The notes beneath the pieces were generated by a model that searched no databases, was not told the DNA's origin, and was given only the letters and a program-made list of their open reading frames with translations. A stretch of 55,534 nt of DNA from Alphaproteobacteria bacterium MarineAlpha5_Bin7 (GTDB lineage: Bacteria; Pseudomonadota; Alphaproteobacteria; HIMB59; GCA-002718135), in NCBI GenBank assembly GCA_002938195.1, contig PTKX01000006.1:1-55534 (forward strand), written 5' to 3'. Of this stretch, positions 31,668 to 40,516 are shown piece after piece; position 1 is the first letter of the stretch; each line of letters opens with the position of its first letter. A program made the translations under genes and the position numbers.

Positions 31668-32555
31668 ATGAAAATTGGTATTGATTTAGGTGGTACCAAA
31701 ACTGAAGCAATTTTAATTGATAATATTGGCAATGAACTATTCAGAAAAAGAATACAAACCGAAAAGAGCTATGATGGTACAATCAAGGGCATAATAAATT
31801 TAATTAAAGAAATTGACAATAAATTTGAAAAAATTCATTCTGTTGGCATAGGGATGCCTGGTATAATTTCAAATTACACTTCTTTAGTTAAAAATGCTAA
31901 TTCCATTTGGTTAAATGGAAAGCCACTAAAGAAAGATTTGGATAAAATTTTAGATAAAAAAATTACAATTGAAAATGATGCAAATTGTTTTGCTCTTTCG
32001 GAAGCTGTAGACGGCGCTGGCAAAGATTATAATGCAGTTTTTGGTGTTATAATCGGCACTGGAACTGGTGGTGGAATAGTATTTAACAAAAAAGTATTAC
32101 AAGGGATAAATCAAATTGGTGGTGAATGGGGTCATACATCTCTACCTAATAGAACTAATGATGAAATAAAATATGCAAAAAAATGTTTTTGTGGTCTAGA
32201 GGGATGTATGGAGACTTATGTATCAGGTCCAGGATTTGCAAATATTTTTAATAACATTCATAATGAAAATTTTAATTCTCATCAAATTATTGATGAATTT
32301 ATAAATGGATCTCAGAGATCTAAATTGGCATTAGATAATTATGTGAATCATTTAGCAAGAGGCCTGTCAAATGTTATTAATATACTCGATCCAGATGTGA
32401 TAATACTAGGTGGCGGGATGTCAAATATAGATTACATCTATGAAAATATAAGTAAACAATTAAAAAAATATGTTGTTACTGATACTTTTCACACCAAAGT
32501 GTTAAAAAACAAGCATGGTGACTCTAGTGGCGTTAGAGGAGCGGCTTGGCTTTAA
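31668..32555 (+). CDS. ROK family sugar kinase (fructokinase or N-acetylglucosamine kinase type)
   Basis: 295-residue ATP-dependent sugar kinase. The phosphate loop DLGGTKTE is near the N terminus, ENDANCFALSEA is the sugar-binding catalytic segment, GTGTGGGIV binds ATP, and the ROK zinc site is visible as GEWGHTSL with CFCGLEGCMETYVSGPG. The frame is open upstream to 31623, inside bioY, but ATG 31668 gives the family N terminus MKIGIDLGGTKTE. The pattern resembles NagK/Mak enzymes; substrate not determinable. One base separates its stop from the convergent dehydrogenase. Confidence 0.88.
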   Translation: MKIGIDLGGTKTEAILIDNIGNELFRKRIQTEKSYDGTIKGIINLIKEIDNKFEKIHSVGIGMPGIISNYTSLVKNANSIWLNGKPLKKDLDKILDKKITIENDANCFALSEAVDGAGKDYNAVFGVIIGTGTGGGIVFNKKVLQGINQIGGEWGHTSLPNRTNDEIKYAKKCFCGLEGCMETYVSGPGFANIFNNIHNENFNSHQIIDEFINGSQRSKLALDNYVNHLARGLSNVINILDPDVIILGGGMSNIDYIYENISKQLKKYVVTDTFHTKVLKNKHGDSSGVRGAAWL

Positions 32556-32556
32556 A

Positions 32557-34008
32557 TTAAATACCCGCCATTTGAATATACTTTATTTCTAAAAAATCAT
32601 CTATTCCGTATTTAGATCCTTCACGTCCAAGTCCAGATTCCTTAACTCCACCAAAAGGAATTTCTGCTTTGGAAGGAAGTCCTGTATTTACTGAGACTAT
32701 GCCATATTCTAATTCTTCTGCTACTTTCCATATTCTTCCGATATCTCTTGAATAAAAATAAGAAGCTAATCCATAAGGTGTATCATTTGCCATTTTTATT
32801 ACTTCTTCATCTTTCGAAAATTTATATACTGGAGCTACTGGACCAAAGGTTTCTTCATTTGTAATTTTTGATTTAATAGAAACATCTGACAAAATGGTTG
32901 GTAAGTAAAAGTTTCCACCAAGTTTATGAATTTCTCCACCGATAGCTATTTTTGCTCCCTTATTTACAGCATCTTGAACATGTTCTTTAACTTTTTCAAG
33001 AGAATATTCATCAATTAGTGGCCCAGAAACAATTCCTTCAGTAAAACCATCTCCAACTTCCATTTCTGACACAGCTTTAACAAATTTTTTTAAAAATTCA
33101 TCATATACTTTTTCATGAACAAATAATCTATTTGCACATACACAAGTTTGACCAGTATTTCTAAATTTACTTTGGATGGCCCCAGTTACAGCTTCATCTA
33201 TGTTAGCATCATCAAAAACTATAAAAGGAGCATGTCCACCAAGTTCCATTGAAACTTTTTTTACAGTACTTGAGCATTGTGATAATAAAACTTTTCCAAC
33301 TTCTGTTGAACCAGTAAAAGACAATTTTCTTACTATTGGATTATAAGACATTTCAGAACCAATTTCTTTAGCATCTCCTGTGATAATATTGATGACTCCT
33401 TTAGGGAAACCTGCTTCTTCGGCTAGAACACCTAGTGCTAAAGCAGAAAAAGGTGTTTGACTAGCAGGTTTGATTACTACGGGACATCCAACAGCTAGAG
33501 CAGGTGCACATTTTCTTGTAATCATGGAGCTCGGAAAATTCCAAGGAGTTATTGCAGCAACAATTCCAATAGGTTGTTTAAGCACAATTATTCTTCTATC
33601 CGAAAATCTATCTGGGATAGTGTCTCCATAAATTCTTTTTGCTTCTTCTGCAAACCATTCTACAAATGAGGCTCCATAGGAAATTTCAGCTCTGGATTCT
33701 GCTATAGGCTTACCTTGCTCGAAGGTCATAATTTTTGCTAAATCCTCTTTATTTTTTTCTATTAAATAAAACCACTTTTTAAGTAAAACAGATCTTTCTA
33801 ATGCAGTTTTGCCTTTCCAACCACTCCAAGCTTCATTAGCTTTAGAAATAGCAAATTTGGTTTCCTCTTTGCCACATTTCGGAACTTTACCAATAATTTT
33901 CAATGTGCTTGGATTATTAACTTCAATTATATCCTTATTATAGCTATTTATCCACTCGCCATTAATATAACATTTATCTTTTATAAGTGACTTATTTGAG
34001 ATATCCAT
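32557..34008 (-). CDS. gabD: GabD-type semialdehyde dehydrogenase
   Basis: 483-residue aldehyde dehydrogenase, closest by eye to NAD(P)-dependent succinate-semialdehyde dehydrogenase. Key parts: ITPWNFPSSMITRK, nucleotide-site FTGSTEVGK, the catalytic glutamate in MELGGHAPF and the catalytic cysteine in NTGQTCVCANR. It is divergent from the amidinotransferase operon across 89 bases. Ectoine-degradation clusters often include a related dehydrogenase acting on aspartate semialdehyde, so a role with the neighbouring operon is possible; GABA catabolism is the alternative. Confidence 0.9.
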   Translation of the reverse strand: MDISNKSLIKDKCYINGEWINSYNKDIIEVNNPSTLKIIGKVPKCGKEETKFAISKANEAWSGWKGKTALERSVLLKKWFYLIEKNKEDLAKIMTFEQGKPIAESRAEISYGASFVEWFAEEAKRIYGDTIPDRFSDRRIIVLKQPIGIVAAITPWNFPSSMITRKCAPALAVGCPVVIKPASQTPFSALALGVLAEEAGFPKGVINIITGDAKEIGSEMSYNPIVRKLSFTGSTEVGKVLLSQCSSTVKKVSMELGGHAPFIVFDDANIDEAVTGAIQSKFRNTGQTCVCANRLFVHEKVYDEFLKKFVKAVSEMEVGDGFTEGIVSGPLIDEYSLEKVKEHVQDAVNKGAKIAIGGEIHKLGGNFYLPTILSDVSIKSKITNEETFGPVAPVYKFSKDEEVIKMANDTPYGLASYFYSRDIGRIWKVAEELEYGIVSVNTGLPSKAEIPFGGVKESGLGREGSKYGIDDFLEIKYIQMAGI

Positions 34009-34015
34009 AAATAAT

Positions 34016-34035
34016 ATTTAAGAAGATTTAAGAAG
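34016..34035. repeat. Perfect tandem 10-base repeat in the gabD/amidinotransferase divergent spacer
   Basis: ATTTAAGAAG occurs twice in a row (34016-34025 and 34026-34035), one helical turn apart, 8 bases upstream of the gabD start codon and about 60 bases upstream of the amidinotransferase start. Placement would suit a regulator binding the same DNA face twice, but in AT-rich DNA chance is not excluded. Confidence 0.4.
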
Positions 34036-34097
34036 TTATTTTATTATATTAAATATTTTTTGTAAAATTTATTTGATAAAAAAATGGAAGCTAAGAC

Positions 34098-35204
34098 ATG
34101 AAAATAGTAAATTCTTGGAATGAATGGGATCCTCTAAAGCACGTAATTGTTGGTAAAGCTGATAATTGTTGCATACCTCCTCCTGAACCAGCTACTGATC
34201 CTAAAATTCCAAAGGATAGCGATATGAAAGGAATGCATGGACCGCGTCCACATGATACTGTTGATAAAGCAAATGAACAGCTTGATGGTTTAGCAAATAT
34301 ATTAAAAAAAAGAGGTATTAAGGTAGATAGACCAACACCTCTAGATTTTAATCAAAAAATTGCTACCCCTGATTGGGAAATTGGCTCAATGTTTGGGTGT
34401 ATGCCTCCACGCGATGTAATATTAACTTTAGGCAATGAAATGTTAGAGGCAACAATGTCTTATCGCTCAAGGTGGTTTGAATATTTGTGCTATCGTCCTT
34501 TACTCCAAAAATATTTTGATGAAGATCCTGAAATGAAATGGGAGTCAGCTCCAAAACCAAGATTAACAGAAAAATCTTACAGAACAAACTATCTTAATGA
34601 AGGTATTTCTGACGAACAAAGATTAGAAATGGTCAAAAGAAAAGAATTTGTAACAACAGAAGAAGAACCTTTATTTGATGCAGCTGATATTTTGAGAATG
34701 GGTAAGGATCTATTTATACAAAATGGTTTTACAACAAACCTTAAGGGTGCAAATTGGATACAAAGACATTTTAAAAGTCACCGGGTTCATATTTTAAATT
34801 TTCCTGGAGATATGTATCCAATTCATATTGATGCAACATTTACACCTATTAAACCAGGATTAATTATCAATAATGCGAGCAGACAATTACCTGAAGATCA
34901 GAAAAAAATATTTTATGACAATGATTGGGAAATAGTAGATGCAGCTCAACCAGCTCATAATGAACCACCACCTCTTTGTTATTCTAGTGTTTGGTTGAGC
35001 ATGAATGTGTTGGTAATAGATCCAAAAACAGTGTGTGTTGAGGCTAGTGAAGTTTATCAGTCTGAACAATTGGATAAATTAGGAATGGAAGTTATTCCTG
35101 TGCCATTTAGAGATGCATATCCATTTGGTGGAGCTCTGCATTGCGCTACTACCGATGTTTATAGAGATGGTAAATGTGAAGATTATTTTCCGAATCAATC
35201 ATGA
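34098..35204 (+). CDS. Amidinotransferase of the arginine:glycine amidinotransferase family
   Basis: 368-residue enzyme expected to move an amidino group from arginine to an amine, or the reverse. The whole length follows the vertebrate AGAT pattern: NSWNEWDPLKHVIVGKA at the start, GNEMLEATMSYRSRWFEY, and a catalytic triad matching AGAT: Asp197 (FDAADILR), His243 (PIHIDATF) and Cys349 (GGALHCATTD). The residue after the cysteine is Ala, where AGAT has Trp, so the acceptor may not be glycine. GGAAG precedes the ATG. First gene of a 12-gene array; the end overlaps eutA by 4 bases. Confidence 0.87.
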   Translation: MKIVNSWNEWDPLKHVIVGKADNCCIPPPEPATDPKIPKDSDMKGMHGPRPHDTVDKANEQLDGLANILKKRGIKVDRPTPLDFNQKIATPDWEIGSMFGCMPPRDVILTLGNEMLEATMSYRSRWFEYLCYRPLLQKYFDEDPEMKWESAPKPRLTEKSYRTNYLNEGISDEQRLEMVKRKEFVTTEEEPLFDAADILRMGKDLFIQNGFTTNLKGANWIQRHFKSHRVHILNFPGDMYPIHIDATFTPIKPGLIINNASRQLPEDQKKIFYDNDWEIVDAAQPAHNEPPPLCYSSVWLSMNVLVIDPKTVCVEASEVYQSEQLDKLGMEVIPVPFRDAYPFGGALHCATTDVYRDGKCEDYFPNQS

Positions 35205-35950
35205 ATAATTTTATTCAAAAAGATTTATCTCCTACTTTTAACGAAATAGTTAACCCAAGAATTGGCGTTATAACTCTTTCAACAGATTTTACTATAGAAC
35301 AAGATTTTAGAAAGGTATGTCATGGTATTGATTTAGATATCTTCTTTAATAGAATACCTTTTAACAACCCATTAAATCATGAAAATTATCTAAAGATGGC
35401 TGAACATATTCCAGAGATAACAGAACAAATATTACCTAAACAAAAAGTGGATGTAATAGCATATGGCTGTACTTCAGGAACAATTGCAATTGGAGAAGAG
35501 TTTATAACAAGTCAGATACATAAAAAAAAACCAGGTGCCTTGGTTACTACGCCGATAACTGCTGCATTAAAAGCATTTAAAAAATTAAATTTAAAAAAAA
35601 TTGCTGTTTTGACACCTTATCCTACAAACGTCAATTTAACTGTCTTTAATTATTTGGAGCAAAACAATTTAGAAGTAGATTCATTTAATTCTTTTAATTT
35701 GAATTATGACTCAGAAATTGCAAAAGTAAGTCCTGCAAGTCTTTTGGATGGTATTGATAAAATCAATCTAGAAAATGTTGATGGTCTGTTTGTTTCGTGT
35801 ACAGCTCTCAAAATATTAGAAATACTTGAAAAAGTTGAACAAAAATTCAATACTACAGTCATCTCTAGCAACCAGGCAATAATATGGGATTGTTTAAGAC
35901 TTTCAAATATCAATAACAAAATAAATGGTTATGGTAAATTGTTTCAATAA
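35201..35950 (+). CDS. eutA: EutA-like protein (maleate isomerase / Asp-Glu racemase fold)
   Basis: 249 residues of the Asp/Glu racemase superfamily. Both catalytic cysteines are present, Cys90 in YGCTSGT and Cys200 in SCTALK, each in the typical small-residue loop. In hydroxyectoine-utilising alphaproteobacteria eutA precedes eutB and eutC in this order, which is what is seen here, so the EutA name rests on fold plus order. The reaction it performs in that pathway is only proposed in the literature. Confidence 0.82.
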   Translation: MNNFIQKDLSPTFNEIVNPRIGVITLSTDFTIEQDFRKVCHGIDLDIFFNRIPFNNPLNHENYLKMAEHIPEITEQILPKQKVDVIAYGCTSGTIAIGEEFITSQIHKKKPGALVTTPITAALKAFKKLNLKKIAVLTPYPTNVNLTVFNYLEQNNLEVDSFNSFNLNYDSEIAKVSPASLLDGIDKINLENVDGLFVSCTALKILEILEKVEQKFNTTVISSNQAIIWDCLRLSNINNKINGYGKLFQ

Positions 35951-35961
35951 AATTTAATATA

Positions 35962-36912
35962 ATGATCTCATTGGATAGAATTAAAGAAGCGCACAAAAAA
36001 ATTATACCTTATATCAATCATACTCCATTGATACATTCTGATTTTTTGTCTCAAAATAGAAATGTTAGATTAAAATTAGAATCACTTCAAAAAACTGGAT
36101 CTTTTAAATTACGGGGAGCATTAAATAAATTATTATCACTTTCAGATGAACAAAAAGATCGGGGGGTTATAGCTGTTTCTACAGGAAATCATGGTAAAGG
36201 TGTGGCCTATGCTTCCAGTTTATTGGGAATTAAATCCACTATATACATGTCATCTATGGTTCCAAAATATAGGAAAGAGGCAATTCAAGCTTTGGGAGCC
36301 AATGTTGAGATTGTAGGAAAAAATAGTGATGAAGCTGATTTATATGCAAAAAAAATATCTATAAAAGAAAATATTAAACTTATACATCCTTTTGATGATG
36401 AAGATATAATTGCAGGACAGGGAACAATAGGTTTAGAAATGATTAAAGATTTTCCTGATGTAGACACTGTAATTATACCTACATCTGGCGGAGGTTTGAT
36501 AGGAGGAATTGCTTTGGCTTTAAAATTACAAAAACCTAATATTAAAGTTATTGGAGTCTCTATGAAAAGAGGGCCTTCTATGTATGAAAGTTTAAAACTT
36601 GGAAAACCTGTTGATGTTGAAGAATTAGAAACTTTGGCTGATTGTTTAGGAGGAAGTATAGGGCAAGATAACAAGTATACCTTTAATATTGTCAAAAAAA
36701 CAATAGATGATTTTGTTTTAGTTGATGAAGATAAAATAGCAGAGGGTATCAAGTTAAATTTCTTGGAACATAAATTAGTAACTGAAGGCGCAGCCGCAAC
36801 CAGCATTATGGCAGTAAAAGAGAATTTATCCACACATATAGGAGAAAATGTTATTTGTTTGATTTGCGGAGGTAATATTGAATCTAAATTATTTACAAAA
36901 TTAGTTTCATGA
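35962..36912 (+). CDS. eutB: EutB-like threonine dehydratase family enzyme
   Basis: 316-residue fold-type-II PLP enzyme. The PLP lysine is Lys49 in KTGSFKLRGA; STGNHGKGVAYAS and the glycine-rich phosphate loop TSGGGLIGGIALAL are intact. The segment LADCLGGSIGQDNKYTF matches my recollection of EutB rather than biosynthetic threonine dehydratase, and no regulatory ACT domain is present. EutB is thought to dehydrate hydroxyectoine or its derivative. It overlaps eutC by 4 bases. Confidence 0.83.
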   Translation: MISLDRIKEAHKKIIPYINHTPLIHSDFLSQNRNVRLKLESLQKTGSFKLRGALNKLLSLSDEQKDRGVIAVSTGNHGKGVAYASSLLGIKSTIYMSSMVPKYRKEAIQALGANVEIVGKNSDEADLYAKKISIKENIKLIHPFDDEDIIAGQGTIGLEMIKDFPDVDTVIIPTSGGGLIGGIALALKLQKPNIKVIGVSMKRGPSMYESLKLGKPVDVEELETLADCLGGSIGQDNKYTFNIVKKTIDDFVLVDEDKIAEGIKLNFLEHKLVTEGAAATSIMAVKENLSTHIGENVICLICGGNIESKLFTKLVS

Positions 36913-37889
36913 CAGTTATTTTAAGTTTAGATGAAATCAAAAAATGTATAGGTTTGGATAAACAACTTATACCTATAATTGAAGAGGCATTTAAAAATTT
37001 AGCTCAGGATAAAGTATCTATGCCACCTATTTTACGCCTTGATATAGAAGAATATCATGGGGAGTCTGATGTAAAGGCTGCATATATTCAAGGTTTGGAC
37101 AGTTATGCTATAAAAGTAGCATCTGGTTTTTTTAACAATCCAAAAATTGGCCTTCCTTCTAGCAATGGATTAATGATTTTATTAGACTCAAAAACTGGCG
37201 TTATAAAATCAATTTTATTGGATAAGGGATACTTGACTGATATTCGTACAGCAATCGCTGGAGCCATAGCAGCAAAATATTTATCAAATCCTGATTCTAA
37301 AAAAGTAGGAATAATAGGGGCGGGAATACAGGCTAAATTACAACTTGAAGCATTATCTTTAGTTAGAAATATAGATACAGCATTTATATGGGCAAGAAAA
37401 AAAGATAAGGTTTCTGAATTTATAGCAGATATTAAGAAGCTAAATATAAATATTCAAGCATGTCTTTTACCAGAAGAAGTAGTAAATCAATGTGAAATTC
37501 TTGTTACAACAACGCCCAGCAAATCTCCTTTAATAAAAAATGAATGGTTAAAGAAAGGTCTGCACATAACAGCAATGGGTTCTGATGCTGAACAAAAGAA
37601 TGAATTAGATCCTCTTATCATTAAGGATTGTGATCTCTATATTCCTGATAGTTTGTCTCAAACAAAAATATTAGGTGAATTAAATCATGCAATAAAAAAT
37701 AATCTTGTTTCGTCTAATCAGAATTATAATGAACTTGGAGAAGTTATTCTTGATCCTAGCTTAGGAAGAAAAAGAAAAGAAGATATAACTGTATGTGACT
37801 TGACTGGTACTGGAGTTCAAGATACTGCTATAGCAAGACAAACATATGAAATAGCTATGCATTTAAAATTAGGAACAAGTGTTGATTAA
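36909..37889 (+). CDS. eutC: EutC-like ornithine cyclodeaminase family enzyme
   Basis: 326-residue member of the ornithine cyclodeaminase / mu-crystallin family. A Rossmann motif VGIIGAGIQAKLQLEAL follows the N-terminal substrate domain with KVASGFFNNPKIGLPS; later TAMGSDAEQKNELDP and SQTKILGELNHAI are typical of the EutC branch. EutC is proposed to reduce the intermediate formed by EutB. True ornithine cyclodeaminase (ornithine to proline) is an alternative that would also fit the amidinotransferase in the operon, which could release ornithine. Confidence 0.83.
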   Translation: MTVILSLDEIKKCIGLDKQLIPIIEEAFKNLAQDKVSMPPILRLDIEEYHGESDVKAAYIQGLDSYAIKVASGFFNNPKIGLPSSNGLMILLDSKTGVIKSILLDKGYLTDIRTAIAGAIAAKYLSNPDSKKVGIIGAGIQAKLQLEALSLVRNIDTAFIWARKKDKVSEFIADIKKLNINIQACLLPEEVVNQCEILVTTTPSKSPLIKNEWLKKGLHITAMGSDAEQKNELDPLIIKDCDLYIPDSLSQTKILGELNHAIKNNLVSSNQNYNELGEVILDPSLGRKRKEDITVCDLTGTGVQDTAIARQTYEIAMHLKLGTSVD

Positions 37890-37892
37890 GTT

Positions 37893-39335
37893 ATGAATGA
37901 ATCAATTATTAATAAAACATCTGAATATTTTAAAAAAAATGGTGTAGTTTTGCCTACTATCTCAGAACTTTGCGAACCTCATTCAATAAATGAAGAAATA
38001 AAAAATAAACTAAAATCCGTCAATAAGAATGAAATCAATCCTTTAAATTTATTTAGAGTACATTGGTATAATAATTTAAATCATTCAGGTTTTTCAAAAG
38101 TACCTGAACATATTGTGCTACCAAGTGAATTTACTGGAGTGGAAGCAAAGATAATTATTAATATTGGAAGATTATTTCCATTAATAACTGCACATAAAGT
38201 GCTTGCAGCTTATGGATGTTTATTACCAAGAATTTTAAATGGTACATTTGATTATGAAAATCATAAAGCTGTTTGGCCCTCAACTGGTAATTATTGTAGA
38301 GGAGGAGTCGCTATTTCAAGGATACTTGGATTTAAAAGTGTTGCAATTTTACCTGAAGGAATGAGTAGAGAACGTTTTAACTGGTTAGAAAAATGGGTTG
38401 AGGATAAAAATGATATAATTAAAACAGCTGGCACAGAAAGTAATGTTAAGGAAATATATGATGCTTGCAACCAATTACAAAAAGACTCAAAAAATGATAT
38501 TATAAATCAATTTGATGAATATTATAATTATGCTATTCATCGTGCAGTAACAGGACCTTCTTTTGAAAAATCTTTTTTAGAAGTAAAAGGTGACTCAAAT
38601 TTAAAACCAAGATTTTATGTTAGCGCCTCAGGATCAAGTGGAACACTTGCAGCTGGAGATTATTTAAAAGATAGACTAAATACTAAAATTGCTGTTGTTG
38701 AGGCAAAAGAATGTCCAACTTTGCTTTACAATGGCTATGGAGAACATAATATTCAAGGCATTGGTGACAAACACGTCCCATTAATTCATAATGTAATGAA
38801 TACTGATTTTGTTGTAGGCGTTTCTGATCAAGCCACAAATAATCTCAATATGATTTTTAACACAGATGAAGGTCAAAAATTTTTAATATCAAAAAAAGGT
38901 TTTGATATTAAATTTATTAACAGATTACCAGAATTTGGTTTCTCAGCTATTGCGAACATACTTGCTTCTATTAAATTAGCAAAATATATGAAATTAGGAC
39001 CTGATGATGCAATAATTACTGTAGCAACTGATGGTGCTGATTTATATTTTTCTGAATTAGAAAAAACAAAAAAAGAATTCCAAGGTATTTATGATGAAAT
39101 TGCATGCTCAGAAATATACGGTCAATATCTTAATGGCATTGCAATTGATGATACTTTAGAGCTTAATCAAAAAGACAAAGAAAGAATCTTCAATCTTGGA
39201 TACTATACTTGGGTAGAGCAACAAGGAGTAGATATTAATGATTTTGAAAAAAGAAGAAATATAAATTTTTGGAATGAACACTATAATTATATGCTTTCTC
39301 TTGATAATCAAATTAAAGAATTTAATAGTATTTAA
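37893..39335 (+). CDS. Fold-type-II PLP enzyme of unknown substrate (cysteine synthase-like)
   Basis: 480 residues, longer than cysteine synthase (about 310). The probable PLP lysine is Lys102 in ITAHKVLAA; WPSTGNYCRGGVAISRILG is the substrate/cofactor loop, and the phosphate-binding glycine loop is SASGSSGTLAAGDYL. An N-terminal extension of about 80 residues precedes the PLP domain, and a C-terminal part of about 70 residues has no feature I recognise. It sits between eutC and an M20 hydrolase with gaps of 3 and 5 bases, so it is surely part of the pathway; a beta-elimination or beta-replacement is likely, but no substrate can be named. Confidence 0.7.
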   Translation: MNESIINKTSEYFKKNGVVLPTISELCEPHSINEEIKNKLKSVNKNEINPLNLFRVHWYNNLNHSGFSKVPEHIVLPSEFTGVEAKIIINIGRLFPLITAHKVLAAYGCLLPRILNGTFDYENHKAVWPSTGNYCRGGVAISRILGFKSVAILPEGMSRERFNWLEKWVEDKNDIIKTAGTESNVKEIYDACNQLQKDSKNDIINQFDEYYNYAIHRAVTGPSFEKSFLEVKGDSNLKPRFYVSASGSSGTLAAGDYLKDRLNTKIAVVEAKECPTLLYNGYGEHNIQGIGDKHVPLIHNVMNTDFVVGVSDQATNNLNMIFNTDEGQKFLISKKGFDIKFINRLPEFGFSAIANILASIKLAKYMKLGPDDAIITVATDGADLYFSELEKTKKEFQGIYDEIACSEIYGQYLNGIAIDDTLELNQKDKERIFNLGYYTWVEQQGVDINDFEKRRNINFWNEHYNYMLSLDNQIKEFNSI

Positions 39336-39340
39336 CTTAA

Positions 39341-40495
39341 ATGAAGACAAAGAGTTTACATAATAAATTAGTAGAGTGGAGACATGATTTACACATGAAT
39401 CCACAAATAAGTTTTGAAGAAGAATATGCTTCGAATAAAGTAGCAAACTTATTAAAAGAATTTGGAATTGTGGTACATCCAGGTATAGCAAAAACTGGAG
39501 TAGTTGGAGTTTTAAAGAAAGGTAAAGGTAATAAGAGTATTGGCATTAGGGCAGATATAGACGCTTTACCAATTAATGAGAAAAATACATTTTCTTATAA
39601 ATCAAAAATTGAAAACAGAATGCATGCTTGTGGTCATGATGGACATACGACAATGTTACTTGGCGCTGCAAAATATTTAGCAGAGAATAGTAATTTTGAT
39701 GGAACTATTTATTTTATTTTTCAACCAGATGAAGAAAATTGTTTTGGCGCTAAAACAATGATTGAGGAAGGTTTATTCAGTAATTTTTCAATAGATGAAG
39801 TATATGCGATGCACAATATTCCAAATATGGAGTTAGGTTCATTTGGCACGCGTAAAGGAGCAATAACTGCTAGCGAAAATTTATTTGAAATCAATATTCA
39901 AGCAAAGGGTGGTCATGCGGCTTTACCACACATGGGGGTCGATGCAATAACTGTTGGCTCGCAAGTAGCTATAGCATTACAATCAATAGTTTCAAGAAAA
40001 CTCAATCCTGCAGATAATGGCATTGTTTCTATTACTGAATTTATTACTGATGGAAAAAAAAATGTATTACCTGGCAAAGTAAAAATAACAGGAGATGCCC
40101 GAGCTTTATCAAAAACAACTAACGAGATGATCGAAAAAAATATGAAACAGATTGTTAAAGGTGTATGTGAAGCTCATGAAGTTTCTTATGATGTAACATA
40201 TAAAACTTCTTGTCCAATAACTTTAAATGATTCAGAGCAGGCAGAATCAGCGACAAAGGCAGCAAAATCTTTACTAGGAGAGAAAAAAACTAATGGAAAT
40301 ATTGAACCAAGATTATTTTCTGAAGATTTTTCCATAATGTCTGCTGAAAAACCTGGATGTTTTGTTTTGATGGGCAATGGAACAAAAGGCTCTAATGCAA
40401 AACCATTGCATGCAGCAGATTATGACTTTAATGATGAATTATTGGTAATAGGTTCCTCTTATTGGGTGGAATTGGCAGAACAACAATTAAAATAA
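39341..40495 (+). CDS. M20 family amidohydrolase (N-acyl-amino-acid deacylase type)
   Basis: 384-residue zinc/manganese hydrolase of the hippurate hydrolase/IAA-amino-acid hydrolase branch. Metal-site residues are visible: Cys97 and His99 in HACGHDGHTTM, Glu131/Glu132 in FQPDEEN, His in YAMHNIP, and the C-terminal FSEDFS and LHAADYDFND. No signal peptide, so cytoplasmic. In ectoine catabolism the ring-opened N-acetyl-diaminobutyrate needs a deacetylase (EutE/DoeB, another fold); this enzyme occupies a comparable place and could do that job, which is inference. Confidence 0.85.
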   Translation: MKTKSLHNKLVEWRHDLHMNPQISFEEEYASNKVANLLKEFGIVVHPGIAKTGVVGVLKKGKGNKSIGIRADIDALPINEKNTFSYKSKIENRMHACGHDGHTTMLLGAAKYLAENSNFDGTIYFIFQPDEENCFGAKTMIEEGLFSNFSIDEVYAMHNIPNMELGSFGTRKGAITASENLFEINIQAKGGHAALPHMGVDAITVGSQVAIALQSIVSRKLNPADNGIVSITEFITDGKKNVLPGKVKITGDARALSKTTNEMIEKNMKQIVKGVCEAHEVSYDVTYKTSCPITLNDSEQAESATKAAKSLLGEKKTNGNIEPRLFSEDFSIMSAEKPGCFVLMGNGTKGSNAKPLHAADYDFNDELLVIGSSYWVELAEQQLK

Positions 40496-40516
40496 TATTA
40501 TTATAAGAGAAATTTA

